Shown piece after piece: positions 1-13,445 of a DNA stretch of 64,000 bases (within the stretch, counting starts at the first letter, position 1; the number at the start of each line of letters is the position of its first letter). The position numbers were made by a program, and so were the translations under genes. A model generated the notes under the pieces. It saw nothing but the letters and a program-made list of their open reading frames with translations. It ran no database searches and was not told where the DNA came from. The stretch comes from Changshengia sp963803165 (lineage in GTDB: Bacteria > Chloroflexota > Dormibacteria > Aeolococcales > Aeolococcaceae), in assembly GCA_963803165.1 (NCBI GenBank), contig CAWDLK010000001.1, forward strand, positions 124,001-188,000, in the 5' to 3' direction.

Positions 1-2088
<2,088 letters not shown>

Positions 2089-2209
2089 GCCGCCCGGCCG
2101 AGGCCGGCGGCTGCGCAAGCCCCGTGGCAGAGGTTAGGGTTAGGCGCGAGAGGGGGCCGGGGACACGCCGGTCCTCGAAGCCGTTTGCTGATGAGCGGGT
2201 TGATGCGCC

Positions 2210-2572
2210 ATGGACATGCCGGCGGTACGCCAGCGACTGGAGGGGGAGAAGGCCCGCCTCGAGGGGGTGCTCGACGCCGCCGGGCGGGGCGTGAGCAGCG
2301 AGGAGGGCGGCCGGCCCGACCAGCTCCCGGCCGAGCAGGCCGCGGACACCCTGAACCGCGAGCTGGACTCCTCGGTCGAGCTGCGGATGAGGAGCGAGCT
2401 CGCGGAGGTCGAGGCGGCGCTGCGCCGGCTGGACGGCGGGCGGTACGGGCTCTGCGAGGTGTGCGGCGGGGAGATCGCCGAGGCCCGGCTGGAGGCGATG
2501 CCCGCGGCCCGCTACTGTGTCGCGGACCAGGCGCGGATCGAGAAGGACGTCCGCGCGCGCGGAGCCCGCTGA
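2210..2572 (+). CDS. DksA/TraR-family C4-type zinc-finger protein, divergent finger
   Basis: A 120-residue protein with the DksA/TraR layout: an N-terminal coiled-coil (residues 1-75, rich in Glu, Arg and Leu) and then a short zinc-finger region. The first finger half is CEVCGGEI and the proline-containing turn RLEAMPAARYC is family-like. The fourth metal ligand, normally Cys in a C-x2-C pair, reads Asp (YCVADQ), so only three Cys remain. Family members bind the RNA polymerase secondary channel or act as small regulators; which applies here is not known. The gene starts 121 bases after glgB on the same strand and converges with the histidine kinase on the other strand. Confidence 0.8.
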   Translation: MDMPAVRQRLEGEKARLEGVLDAAGRGVSSEEGGRPDQLPAEQAADTLNRELDSSVELRMRSELAEVEAALRRLDGGRYGLCEVCGGEIAEARLEAMPAARYCVADQARIEKDVRARGAR

Positions 2573-2590
2573 GCGCCGGCGCCGGGGGGA

Positions 2591-3451
2591 TCAGCCCCGC
2601 GATCGCGGGGACGGGGCGCGGCTCGCCCCGGGGAGGTGCACGGTGAAGGTCGACCCCCTGCCCTCCACGGAGGTGGCGGTGATGTCGCCGCCCAGGCGCC
2701 GGGCCAGCTCCCGGCAGAGATAGAGGCCCAGGCCGGTCCCGCCGATCCCCTCGTTGGCGGTGGTCACGATCCGCCCGAAGCGGGTGAAGAGACGGCCCAT
2801 GTCGGAGGGGGCGATCCCCAGCCCCTGGTCGGTGACCTCGACCGCGACCTGGCGCCCGAAGCGCCTCACGCGGATCCCGATCTCGCCGCCGTCGGGCGAG
2901 TACTTGATCGCGTTGTCGATGATGTTGGCGAAGACGCGCAGCAGCTGGCCGCGGTCGCCGAGCACGGGGAGGGGGCTGGCGCCGAGGTCGAGGTGCAGGC
3001 GGTGGTGCTCGGAGCTCTCCACCCGGACACCGGCCTCGACGAGCACCTCGACGAGGTCGACGGGCTCGCGGGTCGGATCGAGTCGGGTCTCGTCGAGACG
3101 GGCCATCTCGACCAGCTCGGTGACCAGCTGGGTCATCAGCTCGACGCTCTGGATCGAGGAGGAGACGGCCTCGCGCAGCTCGCCGGAGAGCTCCCCCAGC
3201 ATGCCGGACTCCATCATCGAGAGATAGCCGTAGACGATGGCGAGCGGCGAGCGCAGCTCGTGGGTCGTGAGGTTCATGAAGTCGGACTTGAGCTTGTCGA
3301 GCGCCATCATGCGTTCGAGCCGGAGGCGCAGGGCGCTGGCCTCGTCGCTCCCGTCGGCGTCCGGCTGAGCGGGGAACGCCGCGCCCGTGGCGGGCAGGTC
3401 GTCCTCGGTCACGGCCAGGGTGGCGGGGCTCCCCACGGCTCCCGGCCTCAC
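2591..3451 (-). CDS. soluble sensor histidine kinase (HisKA + HATPase)
   Basis: A 286-residue kinase. A variable, unstructured first 40 residues leads into a dimerisation/phosphoacceptor helix pair with the phospho-His in NLTTHELRSPL (His64). The ATP-binding domain follows: N box ANIIDNAIKYSP, G1 box DQGLGI, F box LFTRFGRI and G2 box GGTGLGLYL. There is no membrane segment and no PAS or GAF sensor domain, so the signal input is unclear; it may be read by a partner protein. No response regulator lies in the window, which makes this an orphan kinase here. It is downstream of purH on the same strand, separated by 251 bases in which I see no gene. The start gives a natural N-terminus but is not certain. 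Confidence 0.88.
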   Translation of the reverse strand: MRPGAVGSPATLAVTEDDLPATGAAFPAQPDADGSDEASALRLRLERMMALDKLKSDFMNLTTHELRSPLAIVYGYLSMMESGMLGELSGELREAVSSSIQSVELMTQLVTELVEMARLDETRLDPTREPVDLVEVLVEAGVRVESSEHHRLHLDLGASPLPVLGDRGQLLRVFANIIDNAIKYSPDGGEIGIRVRRFGRQVAVEVTDQGLGIAPSDMGRLFTRFGRIVTTANEGIGGTGLGLYLCRELARRLGGDITATSVEGRGSTFTVHLPGASRAPSPRSRG

Positions 3452-3702
3452 CCGCCGGCACCGGGGGCAGGGGCGCCCGAGGTCGTCGCCACGCGTTCCG
3501 ACCCCCTGGCTCCCTGCATGACTGGCCCCGCTGTGACACCGGCAGAAACCCCGACGCGGGGTCGCTCGATCATAGGGCCGTCATCCCGTCACCGCCCCGC
3601 GTGACAGGATCGCGACCCCGCCGTCGGAGCTTCCGTCACAGGGTCGCCCGGGCCGGCCGCCGAGGCGGTGGGCGTCCGGTGGAGGCCGCCCTGGGCGCCG
3701 CG

Positions 3703-5225
3703 TCAGTGCCGGAAGTGGCGCTCACCCGCGTGCACGACCACCATGCCGAGGGCGTCAGCGGCTGCGGTGACCTCCGCGTCGTTCTTCGATCCCCCGGGGT
3801 GGATGACCGCCCGGATCCCGGCCCTGCCCAGGGTCTCGAGACCGTCGGGGAGTGGGAAGAACGCATCGCTCGCGGCCACGGCACCCGCCGCCCGCTCCCC
3901 CGCCCGGCCGACGGCCAGCTCGGCCGCCTCGACCCGGGACATCTGCCCGGCGCCGACGCCCACGGCCATGCGGTCGGAGACGACCACGATCGCGTTCGAC
4001 TTCACGTGCCGGCACACCGGCCACGCCACCAGCAGGTCGCGCCACTCGTCCTCGGTGGGCTGGCGCTCGGAGACCACCTTCATCGCGGAGCGATCCGCCG
4101 AGACCCGGTCGCGGGTCTGCACCAGCAGGCCACCGCTCAGGCTGCGCACGTCGTACGCCGCGGCGCAGTCGGGCCGGTCCAGGACCAGGACCCGCAGCCG
4201 TTCGCGGCGCGCCAGCCGGGCGGCGGCGTCCGCCTCGATGCCCGGGCAGATGACGATCTCCAGGAAGGTCCTGGCCAGCTCCTGGGCGGTGGCCAGGTCG
4301 AGGACGCGGTTGAGGGCGACGATGCCCCCGTAGGCGGAGCGCGGGTCGCACGCGTGGGCGCGCCGGTAGGCGTCGTGGGGGACTCCCCGGTCGCGAAGCC
4401 GCACGGGTTGGTGTGCTTGATGACCGCGGCCGCCGGCTCGGCGAACTCGGCGACCAGGCTGGCCGCCGCGTCGGCGTCGAGCCAGTTGGTGAAGGAGAGC
4501 GGCGTGCCCTGGAGCTGGCGGGCGTGGGCGACCCCGCCGGGAGGGCCCGGCACCGCATAGATCGCGCCGCGCTGGTGGGGGTTCTCGCCGTAGCGCAGCT
4601 CCGCGATGAGCGGCCCCCCCGTGGTGAAGCTCCGGCGCGTCGACGGGCTCGGGGAGTCGCCTGCGAGCCAGTCGGCGACGGCCGTGTCGTAGGCGGCCAC
4701 GTGGGCGAAGGCCTCCGCGGCCAGCCGCCTCCTGGTGGCGGGGCTCACCGCACCGGCCGCGCGGATCTCGGCCAGCACCTCGTCGTACTGGGTAGGCGAG
4801 ACCACCACCGCCACCGAGTCGCTGTTCTTGGCGGCGGCCCGGATCATGGTGGGACCGCCGATGTCGATGTTCTCGATCACGGCCTCGCGCTCGGCGCCCG
4901 AGGCGACGGTCGCGGCGAACGGGTAGAGGTTGACCACCACCAGGTCGATGGGCGCGTAACCGTGCTCGGCGAGCGCCCGCATGTGCTGGGGGAGGTCGCG
5001 CCGCGCCAGGATGCCGGCGTGGATGGCCGGGTGCAGGGTCTTGACCCTGCCGTCGAGCATCTCCGGGGCCCCGGTGACCTCGCTGACCTGGCGGACCGGG
5101 AGCCCGGCATCCGCGATGGCCTTGGCCGTCCCCCCGGTGGCGATCAGCTCCACGCCGGCCTCGTGGAGGCCGCGGGCGAGGTCGGCGAGCCCGGTCTTGT
5201 CGCTGACGCCGAGGAGGGCTCTCAC
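3703..5225 (-). CDS. purH: bifunctional AICAR formyltransferase/IMP cyclohydrolase, one-base frameshift
   Basis: PurH carries out the last two steps of IMP synthesis. The N-terminal cyclohydrolase domain begins VRALLGVSDKTGLADLA. The start is a GTG that overlaps the purN stop by four bases. The formyltransferase domain contains the catalytic Lys-His in VIKHTNPCG. The frame breaks right after this motif, in a run of five G at 4377-4381 (plus strand). Adding one base restores GFATGESPHDAYRRAHACDP and a 507-residue protein of normal length. Both halves are otherwise fully conserved, so a homopolymer sequencing error is more likely than true loss of a core purine gene. Confidence 0.9.
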
Positions 5226-5893
5226 GCCGGGGAGTCTGACGGAGAGAGGGCGGGGTTCGCCACGGCGGAGGGCGCGGAGATCCTCACGACCCGCCCCTCG
5301 CGCCGGATCCGCCCCTCGCACCAGAGGCGCACCGCCTCGGGGACCGCCGCCCACTCCTGCTCGTGGATGCGCTCTCGGAGGCTGTCCGCGTCGTCGTCCT
5401 CCAGCACCGGCACCGCCCGCTGGATGACGATCGGGCCGCCATCGGGGATGCCCGGCTCGAGGAGCTGGACGGTGCAGCCGGTCACCTTGGCCCCGTGCTC
5501 CAGCGCGGCCTCCACCGCGTGCATGCCGCCACCGAAGGCGGGGAGGAGGGACGGGTGGACGTTGAGGATGGCGTCGGGGAAGGCGTCCAGGAAGTCGTCG
5601 CTGAGGATCCGGTTGTACCCGGCGCAGACGACCAGGGAGACAGCCGCGGCCAGGAGCCGGTCACGCATCGCCCGGTCACGCGCCCGCTCGTCGCGACCGT
5701 AGTCGCCGACCGGCATGACCTCGGCGGGGACCCCCCAGCGCCCGGCCACCTCGAGGGCGCCGGCGTCGCGGCGGTTGCTGATGAGGAGGGCGATCCGAGC
5801 GGGGAAGCCGGGCGCGGCGGCGGCCGCGCAGAGCGCGTCGAGGTTGCTCCCACGGCCGGAGGCGAGGACCCCGACCCGGGTCCCGCCGCTCAC
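5222..5893 (-). CDS. purN: phosphoribosylglycinamide formyltransferase
   Basis: PurN transfers a formyl group from 10-formyl-THF to GAR. I chose the GTG at 5893 because it overlaps the purM stop by four bases and gives the typical start VSGGTRVGVLASGRGSNLDAL, which carries the phosphate-binding loop. The active-site residues are present: Asn and His in NVHPSLLPAF and Asp in GIPDGGPI. The protein has 223 residues, close to the family size, with a short extra C-terminus that runs into purH. Its stop overlaps the purH start, so translation of purM, purN and purH is probably coupled. Confidence 0.95.
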   Translation of the reverse strand: MSGGTRVGVLASGRGSNLDALCAAAAAPGFPARIALLISNRRDAGALEVAGRWGVPAEVMPVGDYGRDERARDRAMRDRLLAAAVSLVVCAGYNRILSDDFLDAFPDAILNVHPSLLPAFGGGMHAVEAALEHGAKVTGCTVQLLEPGIPDGGPIVIQRAVPVLEDDDADSLRERIHEQEWAAVPEAVRLWCEGRIRREGRVVRISAPSAVANPALSPSDSPA

Positions 5894-6918
5894 CCGAGGA
5901 TCACTTGGTGCCCGGAGCTGGGCTCGACGACCTCCCCGAGCCGGATGACCGGCAGGCCGGCAGCCGCCACGCCCGCCTCCGAGGCGGCGGCGGCGGGCAC
6001 CACCACCACCATGCCGATCCCCATGTTGAAGGTCCGCCACATCTCGTCCGCCCGGACCCCCCCGACCGCCTCCAGCGCCGTGAAGAGAGCCGGCACCTCC
6101 CAGGCGCGACGGTCGATCCGAGCCGCGGTCCCGGCGGGGAGGATTCGGGGGAGGTTGCCGAGCAGGCCTCCCCCGGTGATGTGGGCGAGGCCGCGGATCT
6201 CCACCCTCGAACGCAGCTCGCGGACCGCCGGCAGGTAGGAGCGGTGAGGCTCGAGGAGCAGGTCGGCGACCGGTGCGGCGGTGCCCGGGAGCACGGCGTC
6301 CCAGCCGATCTCGCGCTCGGCCAGGATGTGCCGCACCAGCGAGTAGCCGTTGGTGTGGAGGCCGCTGCTGGGCAGGCCGAGGAGGGCGTCGCCGACCTCG
6401 ATGCGATGGCCGTCGATGATCTCGTCGCGCTCGACGCAGCCGACGATGAAACCGGCGATGTCGAAGTCGCCGAGGGCGTAGAGGCCCGGCAGCTCGGCCG
6501 TCTCCCCCCCGATCAGGGCGCAGCCGGCGTCACCGCAGGCGGAGGCCGCACCGTCGACCACCGCGGCGAGGTGCTCCGGCGAGAGCCGCCCGGTGGCGTA
6601 GTAGTCGAGGAAGAAGAGCGGCTCGGCACCGCTGCAGAGGATGTCGTTGACGCAGTGGTTGACGAGGTCGATGCCGATGCCGCGGGGGCGTCCGGCCGCG
6701 ATCGCCACCTTCACCTTGGTGCCGACCGAGTCGGTGCTCGACGCCAGGACGGGGCGCTTCCAGCGCTGGGGATCGAAGGCGAAGAGCCCGCTGAAGGCGC
6801 CGATCCCGCCCAGCACCTCGGGGCCGTGGGTGGCGCTGACGGACTCCTTGATCAGGCGGACCGCGCGGTCACCCTCGTCGATGTCGACACCGGCATCCGC
6901 GTACCGCAGATCTCCCAT
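5890..6918 (-). CDS. purM: phosphoribosylformylglycinamidine cyclo-ligase (AIR synthetase)
   Basis: PurM converts FGAM to AIR using ATP. The 342-residue protein shows the PurM/PurL-type ATPase fold: N-terminal MGDLRYADAGVDIDEGDRAV, the metal/ATP region VLASSTDSVGTKV, NHCVNDILCSGAEPLFFLDY, and the C-terminal segment HITGGGLLGNLPRILP. No residues appear to be missing. It overlaps purN by four bases. Upstream on the same strand it is separated by about 70 bases from the Pro-rich membrane protein, which sits between purF and purM. Confidence 0.97.
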   Translation of the reverse strand: MGDLRYADAGVDIDEGDRAVRLIKESVSATHGPEVLGGIGAFSGLFAFDPQRWKRPVLASSTDSVGTKVKVAIAAGRPRGIGIDLVNHCVNDILCSGAEPLFFLDYYATGRLSPEHLAAVVDGAASACGDAGCALIGGETAELPGLYALGDFDIAGFIVGCVERDEIIDGHRIEVGDALLGLPSSGLHTNGYSLVRHILAEREIGWDAVLPGTAAPVADLLLEPHRSYLPAVRELRSRVEIRGLAHITGGGLLGNLPRILPAGTAARIDRRAWEVPALFTALEAVGGVRADEMWRTFNMGIGMVVVVPAAAASEAGVAAAGLPVIRLGEVVEPSSGHQVILG

Positions 6919-6987
6919 CTCCGCGGGCAGTCTACGGAACCGGAGGAGCGCGGTGCGCGGCTCGTCGGTGGACGGCGAGCCGGCCCT

Positions 6988-8187
6988 CTAGACGGAGCCC
7001 CCGCCGCCCGGCGTCGGCGTCGGGGTCGCAGCGGGGCTCGGTGACGGCCCCTCGCCCTCGCCGTAGCCGCCCTGCGGCACCGAGGTGGGGAGGGTGGACC
7101 AGCCGACCGAGCTCGACGGCGCCGTGATCGAGGGTGCCTTGCCCCACGCGCTGAACGTCGTGGTGGACGTCTCCTTGATCGATCCGACGCTGGTGGAGAG
7201 CACGTAGGCGGCCGGGAGGTCGGTGGCCGGAGTGACGTCGAAGTGGGCTGTCCCGCCGTCCGGCGCGACCTGCCCCGCGGGCACCGTGCCGGAGATCCGG
7301 GTGAGGTGGACGCCCCCGGACCCGGTCACGTCCTGGGTCGAGGTGGGCACGAGCGGGTCGAACTGCAGCTGCGAGTCGACGGTGATGGCCACCTGCAGCT
7401 GCCGGTACGGGCCGTCGCCGACCCGCACCGAGATCCACTTGCCGTCGAGCGCCGGCGCGGCGCTCGCGGAGACGCCGAGCTGATCCTCGAGCGCCGGCGT
7501 GTTGCCCTCGAAGTACACGGTCTGATCCGCCGTGAGCAGGAGGTCGAAGTCCTCGTGCCCGTAGGGGGTGGTCTCCTCGATCACCTGGCTGCCGACGTTC
7601 TGCCCGGCATCACCCGTGGTGCTCTCGGTCACCCCGCCGCCGGTCGAGGTCACCACGTAGTGGAAGCCGGCCGACTTCTCGGCGGCCCGCGACATCGCCT
7701 GGTAGAGGGCGGACGCCTGGGCCGCCGCGGCTCGCTGCGACGGGTTGGGCGTGGCCGTGGGCGACGGAGACGTCGGGCTGCTCGTGCCGGTGCGGCTGAC
7801 CAGGATCGCGGTGGGGATGCTCACCGCGGCCGCGATCAGCAGGGCGCCGGCCACCAGGGCGACCACCGAGAGGGTGCGGCGCCGGGAGGATGCCGGCGGG
7901 CCTGCCTGCCCGCCGCTCGGGGCGGGGTAGCCGGGCCACGAACCGGGTGCCGACCAGGGCGGCGGCGGGCCCCACCCCGGCGGGGGTCCGCCGGGGGGCC
8001 CGGCGCCCCAACCCGGAGGCGCCCATCCCGGCGGCGGAGCGGGCCAGCCCCACGGAGACGAGCCGGGCGTCGCCGGCACGCTCGGCGGAGTGGCACCGCC
8101 GACGGCCCCCGGCTCGGCCGGCTGCTCGCCCTCGGACGGCACGGGCGTCCCACCCGGCTCGGGAACCTCGAAGGGTTCGTCGCCCAT
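6988..8187 (-). CDS. Pro/Gly-rich single-pass membrane protein with extracytoplasmic domain
   Basis: A 399-residue protein of unknown function inside the purine cluster. Residues 1-105 are a Pro/Gly/Trp-rich cytoplasmic tail with repeated PPGW and PPP elements. One membrane segment follows (about 108-132, SVVALVAGALLIAAAVSIPT). After a Ser/Thr/Pro linker there is a roughly 230-residue extracytoplasmic domain and a Pro/Thr/Gly tail. The outer domain (DLLLTADQTVYFEG, KWISVRVGDGPY and a late ADLPAAYVLS region) vaguely resembles LppX/LprG-type lipid-binding folds. I see this only as pattern similarity and do not assign it. The tail resembles those of actinobacterial DUF4190-type proteins. Nothing links it to purine metabolism other than position. 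Confidence 0.8.
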   Translation of the reverse strand: MGDEPFEVPEPGGTPVPSEGEQPAEPGAVGGATPPSVPATPGSSPWGWPAPPPGWAPPGWGAGPPGGPPPGWGPPPPWSAPGSWPGYPAPSGGQAGPPASSRRRTLSVVALVAGALLIAAAVSIPTAILVSRTGTSSPTSPSPTATPNPSQRAAAAQASALYQAMSRAAEKSAGFHYVVTSTGGGVTESTTGDAGQNVGSQVIEETTPYGHEDFDLLLTADQTVYFEGNTPALEDQLGVSASAAPALDGKWISVRVGDGPYRQLQVAITVDSQLQFDPLVPTSTQDVTGSGGVHLTRISGTVPAGQVAPDGGTAHFDVTPATDLPAAYVLSTSVGSIKETSTTTFSAWGKAPSITAPSSSVGWSTLPTSVPQGGYGEGEGPSPSPAATPTPTPGGGGSV

Positions 8188-8299
8188 GCTCCACTGTCTC
8201 CGTGTGTTCTCGGTCGGCGGCCCAGCGGCGCCCGGGACGCGGCCGGGCGGGGTGCCGTCTGCTGCTCAGCGATGTTAGCGCCCGCCGGAGGGGAGGCCC

Positions 8300-9820
8300 T
8301 CAGGTGAGTTGCGCGACCGTCCCCGTCGGCTCGGCGGCGGGCGTCGCCCGCTCCATGGACATCTTGTCCATCTCCAGCTGGAGCGGCACCGCCACCGGGT
8401 AGTCGCCGGTGAAGCACGCGAAGCAGAATCCGCTGCCCTCGGGGTCGCCCATGGAGCGCCGCAGCCCTCCGATGCTGAGGTAGCGGAGGGTGTCCGCGCC
8501 GACCAGCCGGCCCACCTCCTCCTCGCTCTTGCCGGCGGCGATCAGCTCATTGCGCGAGGCGATGTCGATGCCCATGAAGCACGGCCACATGATGGGTGGG
8601 GAAGCGATCCGCATGTGCACCTCGGCCGCGCCCGCCCTCCGGAGCTCGTCGACGATCCGCCGGCTGGTCGTGCCGCGGACGATCGAATCGTCCACCAGGG
8701 CGACCCGCTGGCCCTCCAGGACGTGACGCATGGGGTTGAACTTCAGGCGGATGCCGGAGTCGCGAAGCCGCTGCGAGGGCTGGATGAAGGTGCGGGTGAT
8801 GTAGCGGGATTTGATCATCCCCTCTTCGAAGTGGATCCCCGTCTCCTCGGCGAAGCCGATCGCCGCGGGGGTGCCCGAGTCCGGCAGGGTGATCACGACG
8901 TCGGCGTCGACCGGCGCCTCGCGGGCCAGCTCTCGACCCATCTGGCGCCGGGCCTCGTAGAGGGAACGCCCCTGCATCTCGGAGTCGGGTCGGGCGAAGT
9001 AGATGAACTCGAACGAGCACATGGCCCGGCGTGGCGCGCCGGAGGGGATCCGGCTGCTGCGCATCCCCGAGGAGTCGATGGTCACGATCTCGCCCGGATC
9101 GATCTCGCAGATGAAGTTGGCGCCCACCACGTCGAGGGCGCAGGTCTCGCTGGCGACGATGTACCCCGAGCCGCCGGGCGCCTCCGGGTCGCCATAGCGA
9201 CCCAGGCAGAGGGGCCGGATGCCCAGCGGGTCGCGGGCGGCGACCAGCGAGTCGCGGGTGAGGAAGAGCAGGCAGTAGGCGCCGTGAACGCGGGGCAGGG
9301 CGCGGCGCAGAGCGGCGTCGAGGCTGCGACCGGCGGTCCGCACCAGGAGCCGGCCGAGCACCTCGGTGTCGCTGGTCGAGACGAACTCGACCCCGTCGGC
9401 GGCGAGCTCGGCGCGGATGTCGCCGGCGTTGATGAGGTTGCCGTTGTGGGCGAGCACCACGGGGCCGATCTGGCCGTGCTCGAAGCGCATCGGCTGCGCA
9501 TTGGGCAGGCGGGGGCTCCCGGTGGTGCTGTAGCGGGTGTGGCCGATGGCGATGTCGCCGACCAGGTCGCCCATGACCTCGTTGTCGAAGACCTGGGCGA
9601 CCAGCCCCATCTCCTTGTGCATCAGGATGTCGAGGCGGTTGCTGACCGCGATCCCCGCGGACTCCTGCCCGCGGTGCTGCAGCGCGTAGAGGCCGAAGTA
9701 GGTGAGGTTCGCGACATCCTCACCGGGCGCGAAGACCCCGAACAGCCCGCACTCCTCGTGCATCCGCTCCGCGTCCATGAGACGCTCGCGCGTCGGGATC
9801 GTGGGCCGGCCCTCAGGCAC
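8300..9820 (-). CDS. purF: amidophosphoribosyltransferase
   Basis: PurF makes 5-phosphoribosylamine from PRPP and glutamine, the committed step of purine synthesis. The N-terminal nucleophile is Cys in EECGLFGVF, which would be exposed by removal of a propeptide. Starts at 9820, 9778 (MDAERMHEEC) or 9763 (MHEEC) all give a propeptide; the shorter ones look more usual. The PRPP site ALVDDSIVRGTT is present. Four Cys at the positions used by Bacillus-type PurF for a 4Fe-4S cluster are visible (RAMCSFEF, MWPCFMG, GSGFCFACFTG), so this is the iron-sulfur type. It is separated from purL by about 230 bases and from the next gene by about 110. Confidence 0.95.
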   Translation of the reverse strand: MPEGRPTIPTRERLMDAERMHEECGLFGVFAPGEDVANLTYFGLYALQHRGQESAGIAVSNRLDILMHKEMGLVAQVFDNEVMGDLVGDIAIGHTRYSTTGSPRLPNAQPMRFEHGQIGPVVLAHNGNLINAGDIRAELAADGVEFVSTSDTEVLGRLLVRTAGRSLDAALRRALPRVHGAYCLLFLTRDSLVAARDPLGIRPLCLGRYGDPEAPGGSGYIVASETCALDVVGANFICEIDPGEIVTIDSSGMRSSRIPSGAPRRAMCSFEFIYFARPDSEMQGRSLYEARRQMGRELAREAPVDADVVITLPDSGTPAAIGFAEETGIHFEEGMIKSRYITRTFIQPSQRLRDSGIRLKFNPMRHVLEGQRVALVDDSIVRGTTSRRIVDELRRAGAAEVHMRIASPPIMWPCFMGIDIASRNELIAAGKSEEEVGRLVGADTLRYLSIGGLRRSMGDPEGSGFCFACFTGDYPVAVPLQLEMDKMSMERATPAAEPTGTVAQLT

Positions 9821-10047
9821 GCGGCCGACCCGTCACCGCGACCGTGCCGCGGTCACACGGGACCGCCTGCTCGCACCCGACCATGGCTCTCCGCACGTCC
9901 GGCCTCCCAGGACAACCGCTGCGGGGGGACGGAGACCGATTCAGTATACCGGCGCCCCGAGGCGGGGACGATGACCACCGCGCGGTCAGCGGCGTCGGGT
10001 GCCGTGGATCCCGGGGGCCACGGCTGGCCCGGCGAAAGCAGGACGGC

Positions 10048-12266
<2,219 letters not shown>

Positions 12267-12447
12267 GGGGCGGTCACCCCCTGCCCGTCCGAGACAGCCC
12301 GATCCGCGACCGCGGGGCACGTCGTCGAAGCGGGGGCTTGCGCAGGCGCGGGTTGCAACCGCGCCGAGCACGAGGCGCGAGCGCCGGTCACGGCGCGAGA
12401 CGCCGGTCCCCCCAAAGACGATGTGCCCCGCGGCCGCGCTATGCGGT

Positions 12448-13161
12448 TCACGGGGAGGTCGCGAAGGCGGCCTGCTCCGCCACCGCCTCCACCACGCTGC
12501 GGAAGAGCCGCATCCCATCGTCCGAGCCCAGCAGCGGCTCGGCGGCACGCTCAGGATGGGGCATCATGCCGAGCACGTTGCGTCCCTCGTTCACGATGCC
12601 CGCGATGTCCCGCATCGACCCGTTGGGCGAGGCCGCGCCGACCGGGGACCCGTCGCGGGCCGCGTAGCGGAAGGCGACGCGGCGCTCGGCCTCGAGCCGG
12701 TCCAGGGTCGGCTCGTCGGCCACGTAGCGGCCCTCGCCGTGGCTGACCGGGACGGCCAGCACCGCGCCCGGCTCGCAGGCGCGGGTGAAGGGCGTCTCCG
12801 CCGTCTCCACCCGCAGGAAGGACATCTCGCAGCGGAACTCGAGGGAGGCGTTGCGGGTGAGCGCCCCGGGGAGGAGGTGGGCCTCGCAGAGGATCTGGAA
12901 GCCGTTGCAGATCCCCCAGACCAGCCCTCCGGAGGCGGCGAACTCCTGCACCGAGTCCATCAGCGGTGCGAATCGGGCGACGGCACCGGTGCGGAGGTGG
13001 TCGCCGTACGAGAAGCCTCCGGGCAGGATCACGCAGTCCACGCCGCCGAGGTCGCGATCGCGGTGCCAGAGAGGGATGGAGCGGTGGCCGAGGACCTCGA
13101 CCGCCCGGGCGCAGTCGCGGTCGCTCCAGGTGCCCGGGAAGACGGCGATCCCGAACCTCAT
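12448..13161 (-). CDS. purQ: FGAM synthase glutaminase subunit PurQ
   Basis: PurQ is the class I glutamine amidotransferase subunit that feeds ammonia to PurL. The 237-residue protein starts at an ATG overlapping the purS stop by four bases (MRFGIAVFPGTWSDRDC). The nucleophile Cys lies in LVWGICNGFQ, preceded by the oxyanion segment ILPGGFSYGDHLR. The His and Glu of the triad are in MMPHPERA. Length matches the family. About 180 bases without a clear gene separate its stop from the purL start, unlike the overlapping junctions upstream. Confidence 0.96.
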   Translation of the reverse strand: MRFGIAVFPGTWSDRDCARAVEVLGHRSIPLWHRDRDLGGVDCVILPGGFSYGDHLRTGAVARFAPLMDSVQEFAASGGLVWGICNGFQILCEAHLLPGALTRNASLEFRCEMSFLRVETAETPFTRACEPGAVLAVPVSHGEGRYVADEPTLDRLEAERRVAFRYAARDGSPVGAASPNGSMRDIAGIVNEGRNVLGMMPHPERAAEPLLGSDDGMRLFRSVVEAVAEQAAFATSP

Positions 13162-13445
13162 GCGGGTGGGTGCGGGGACTCCGCCGGCGCCTCGCCGACG
13201 GGACGGAGCTCGATGCGGTAGTCCTCGATCACCGGGTTGCGGAGGAGCCGCTCGCACATCTCGGCGACCCGCTCCCGGGCGCTCTCCGCGGAGCCCGCCT
13301 CGACCTCCAGGGCGATGTGCTTGCCGACCCGGACCTCGGAGACCTCGGCGAAGCCGAGCTGGTGGAGGCCGGCCCGGACGGTCAGCCCCTGGGGGTCGTT
13401 GACCACCGGCTTGAGCGAGATCACGACCTCGGCGAGGAACCTCAC
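13158..13445 (-). CDS. purS: FGAM synthase subunit PurS
   Basis: PurS is the small structural subunit that holds PurL and PurQ together. The real protein is 95 residues from a GTG that overlaps the purC stop by four bases: VRFLAEVVISLKPVVNDPQG. The motif GLHQLGFAEVSEVRVGKHIALEV is typical. The longer open frame upstream of this GTG runs through purC in another frame and is not coding. The stop overlaps the purQ ATG by four bases. Confidence 0.95.
   Translation of the reverse strand: MRFLAEVVISLKPVVNDPQGLTVRAGLHQLGFAEVSEVRVGKHIALEVEAGSAESARERVAEMCERLLRNPVIEDYRIELRPVGEAPAESPHPPA

Noticed and set aside
12267..12447. Possible small gene or riboswitch between purQ and purL
   Set aside because: No open frame with a sensible start and no recognisable purine-riboswitch core; the length is modest and nothing supports a feature.
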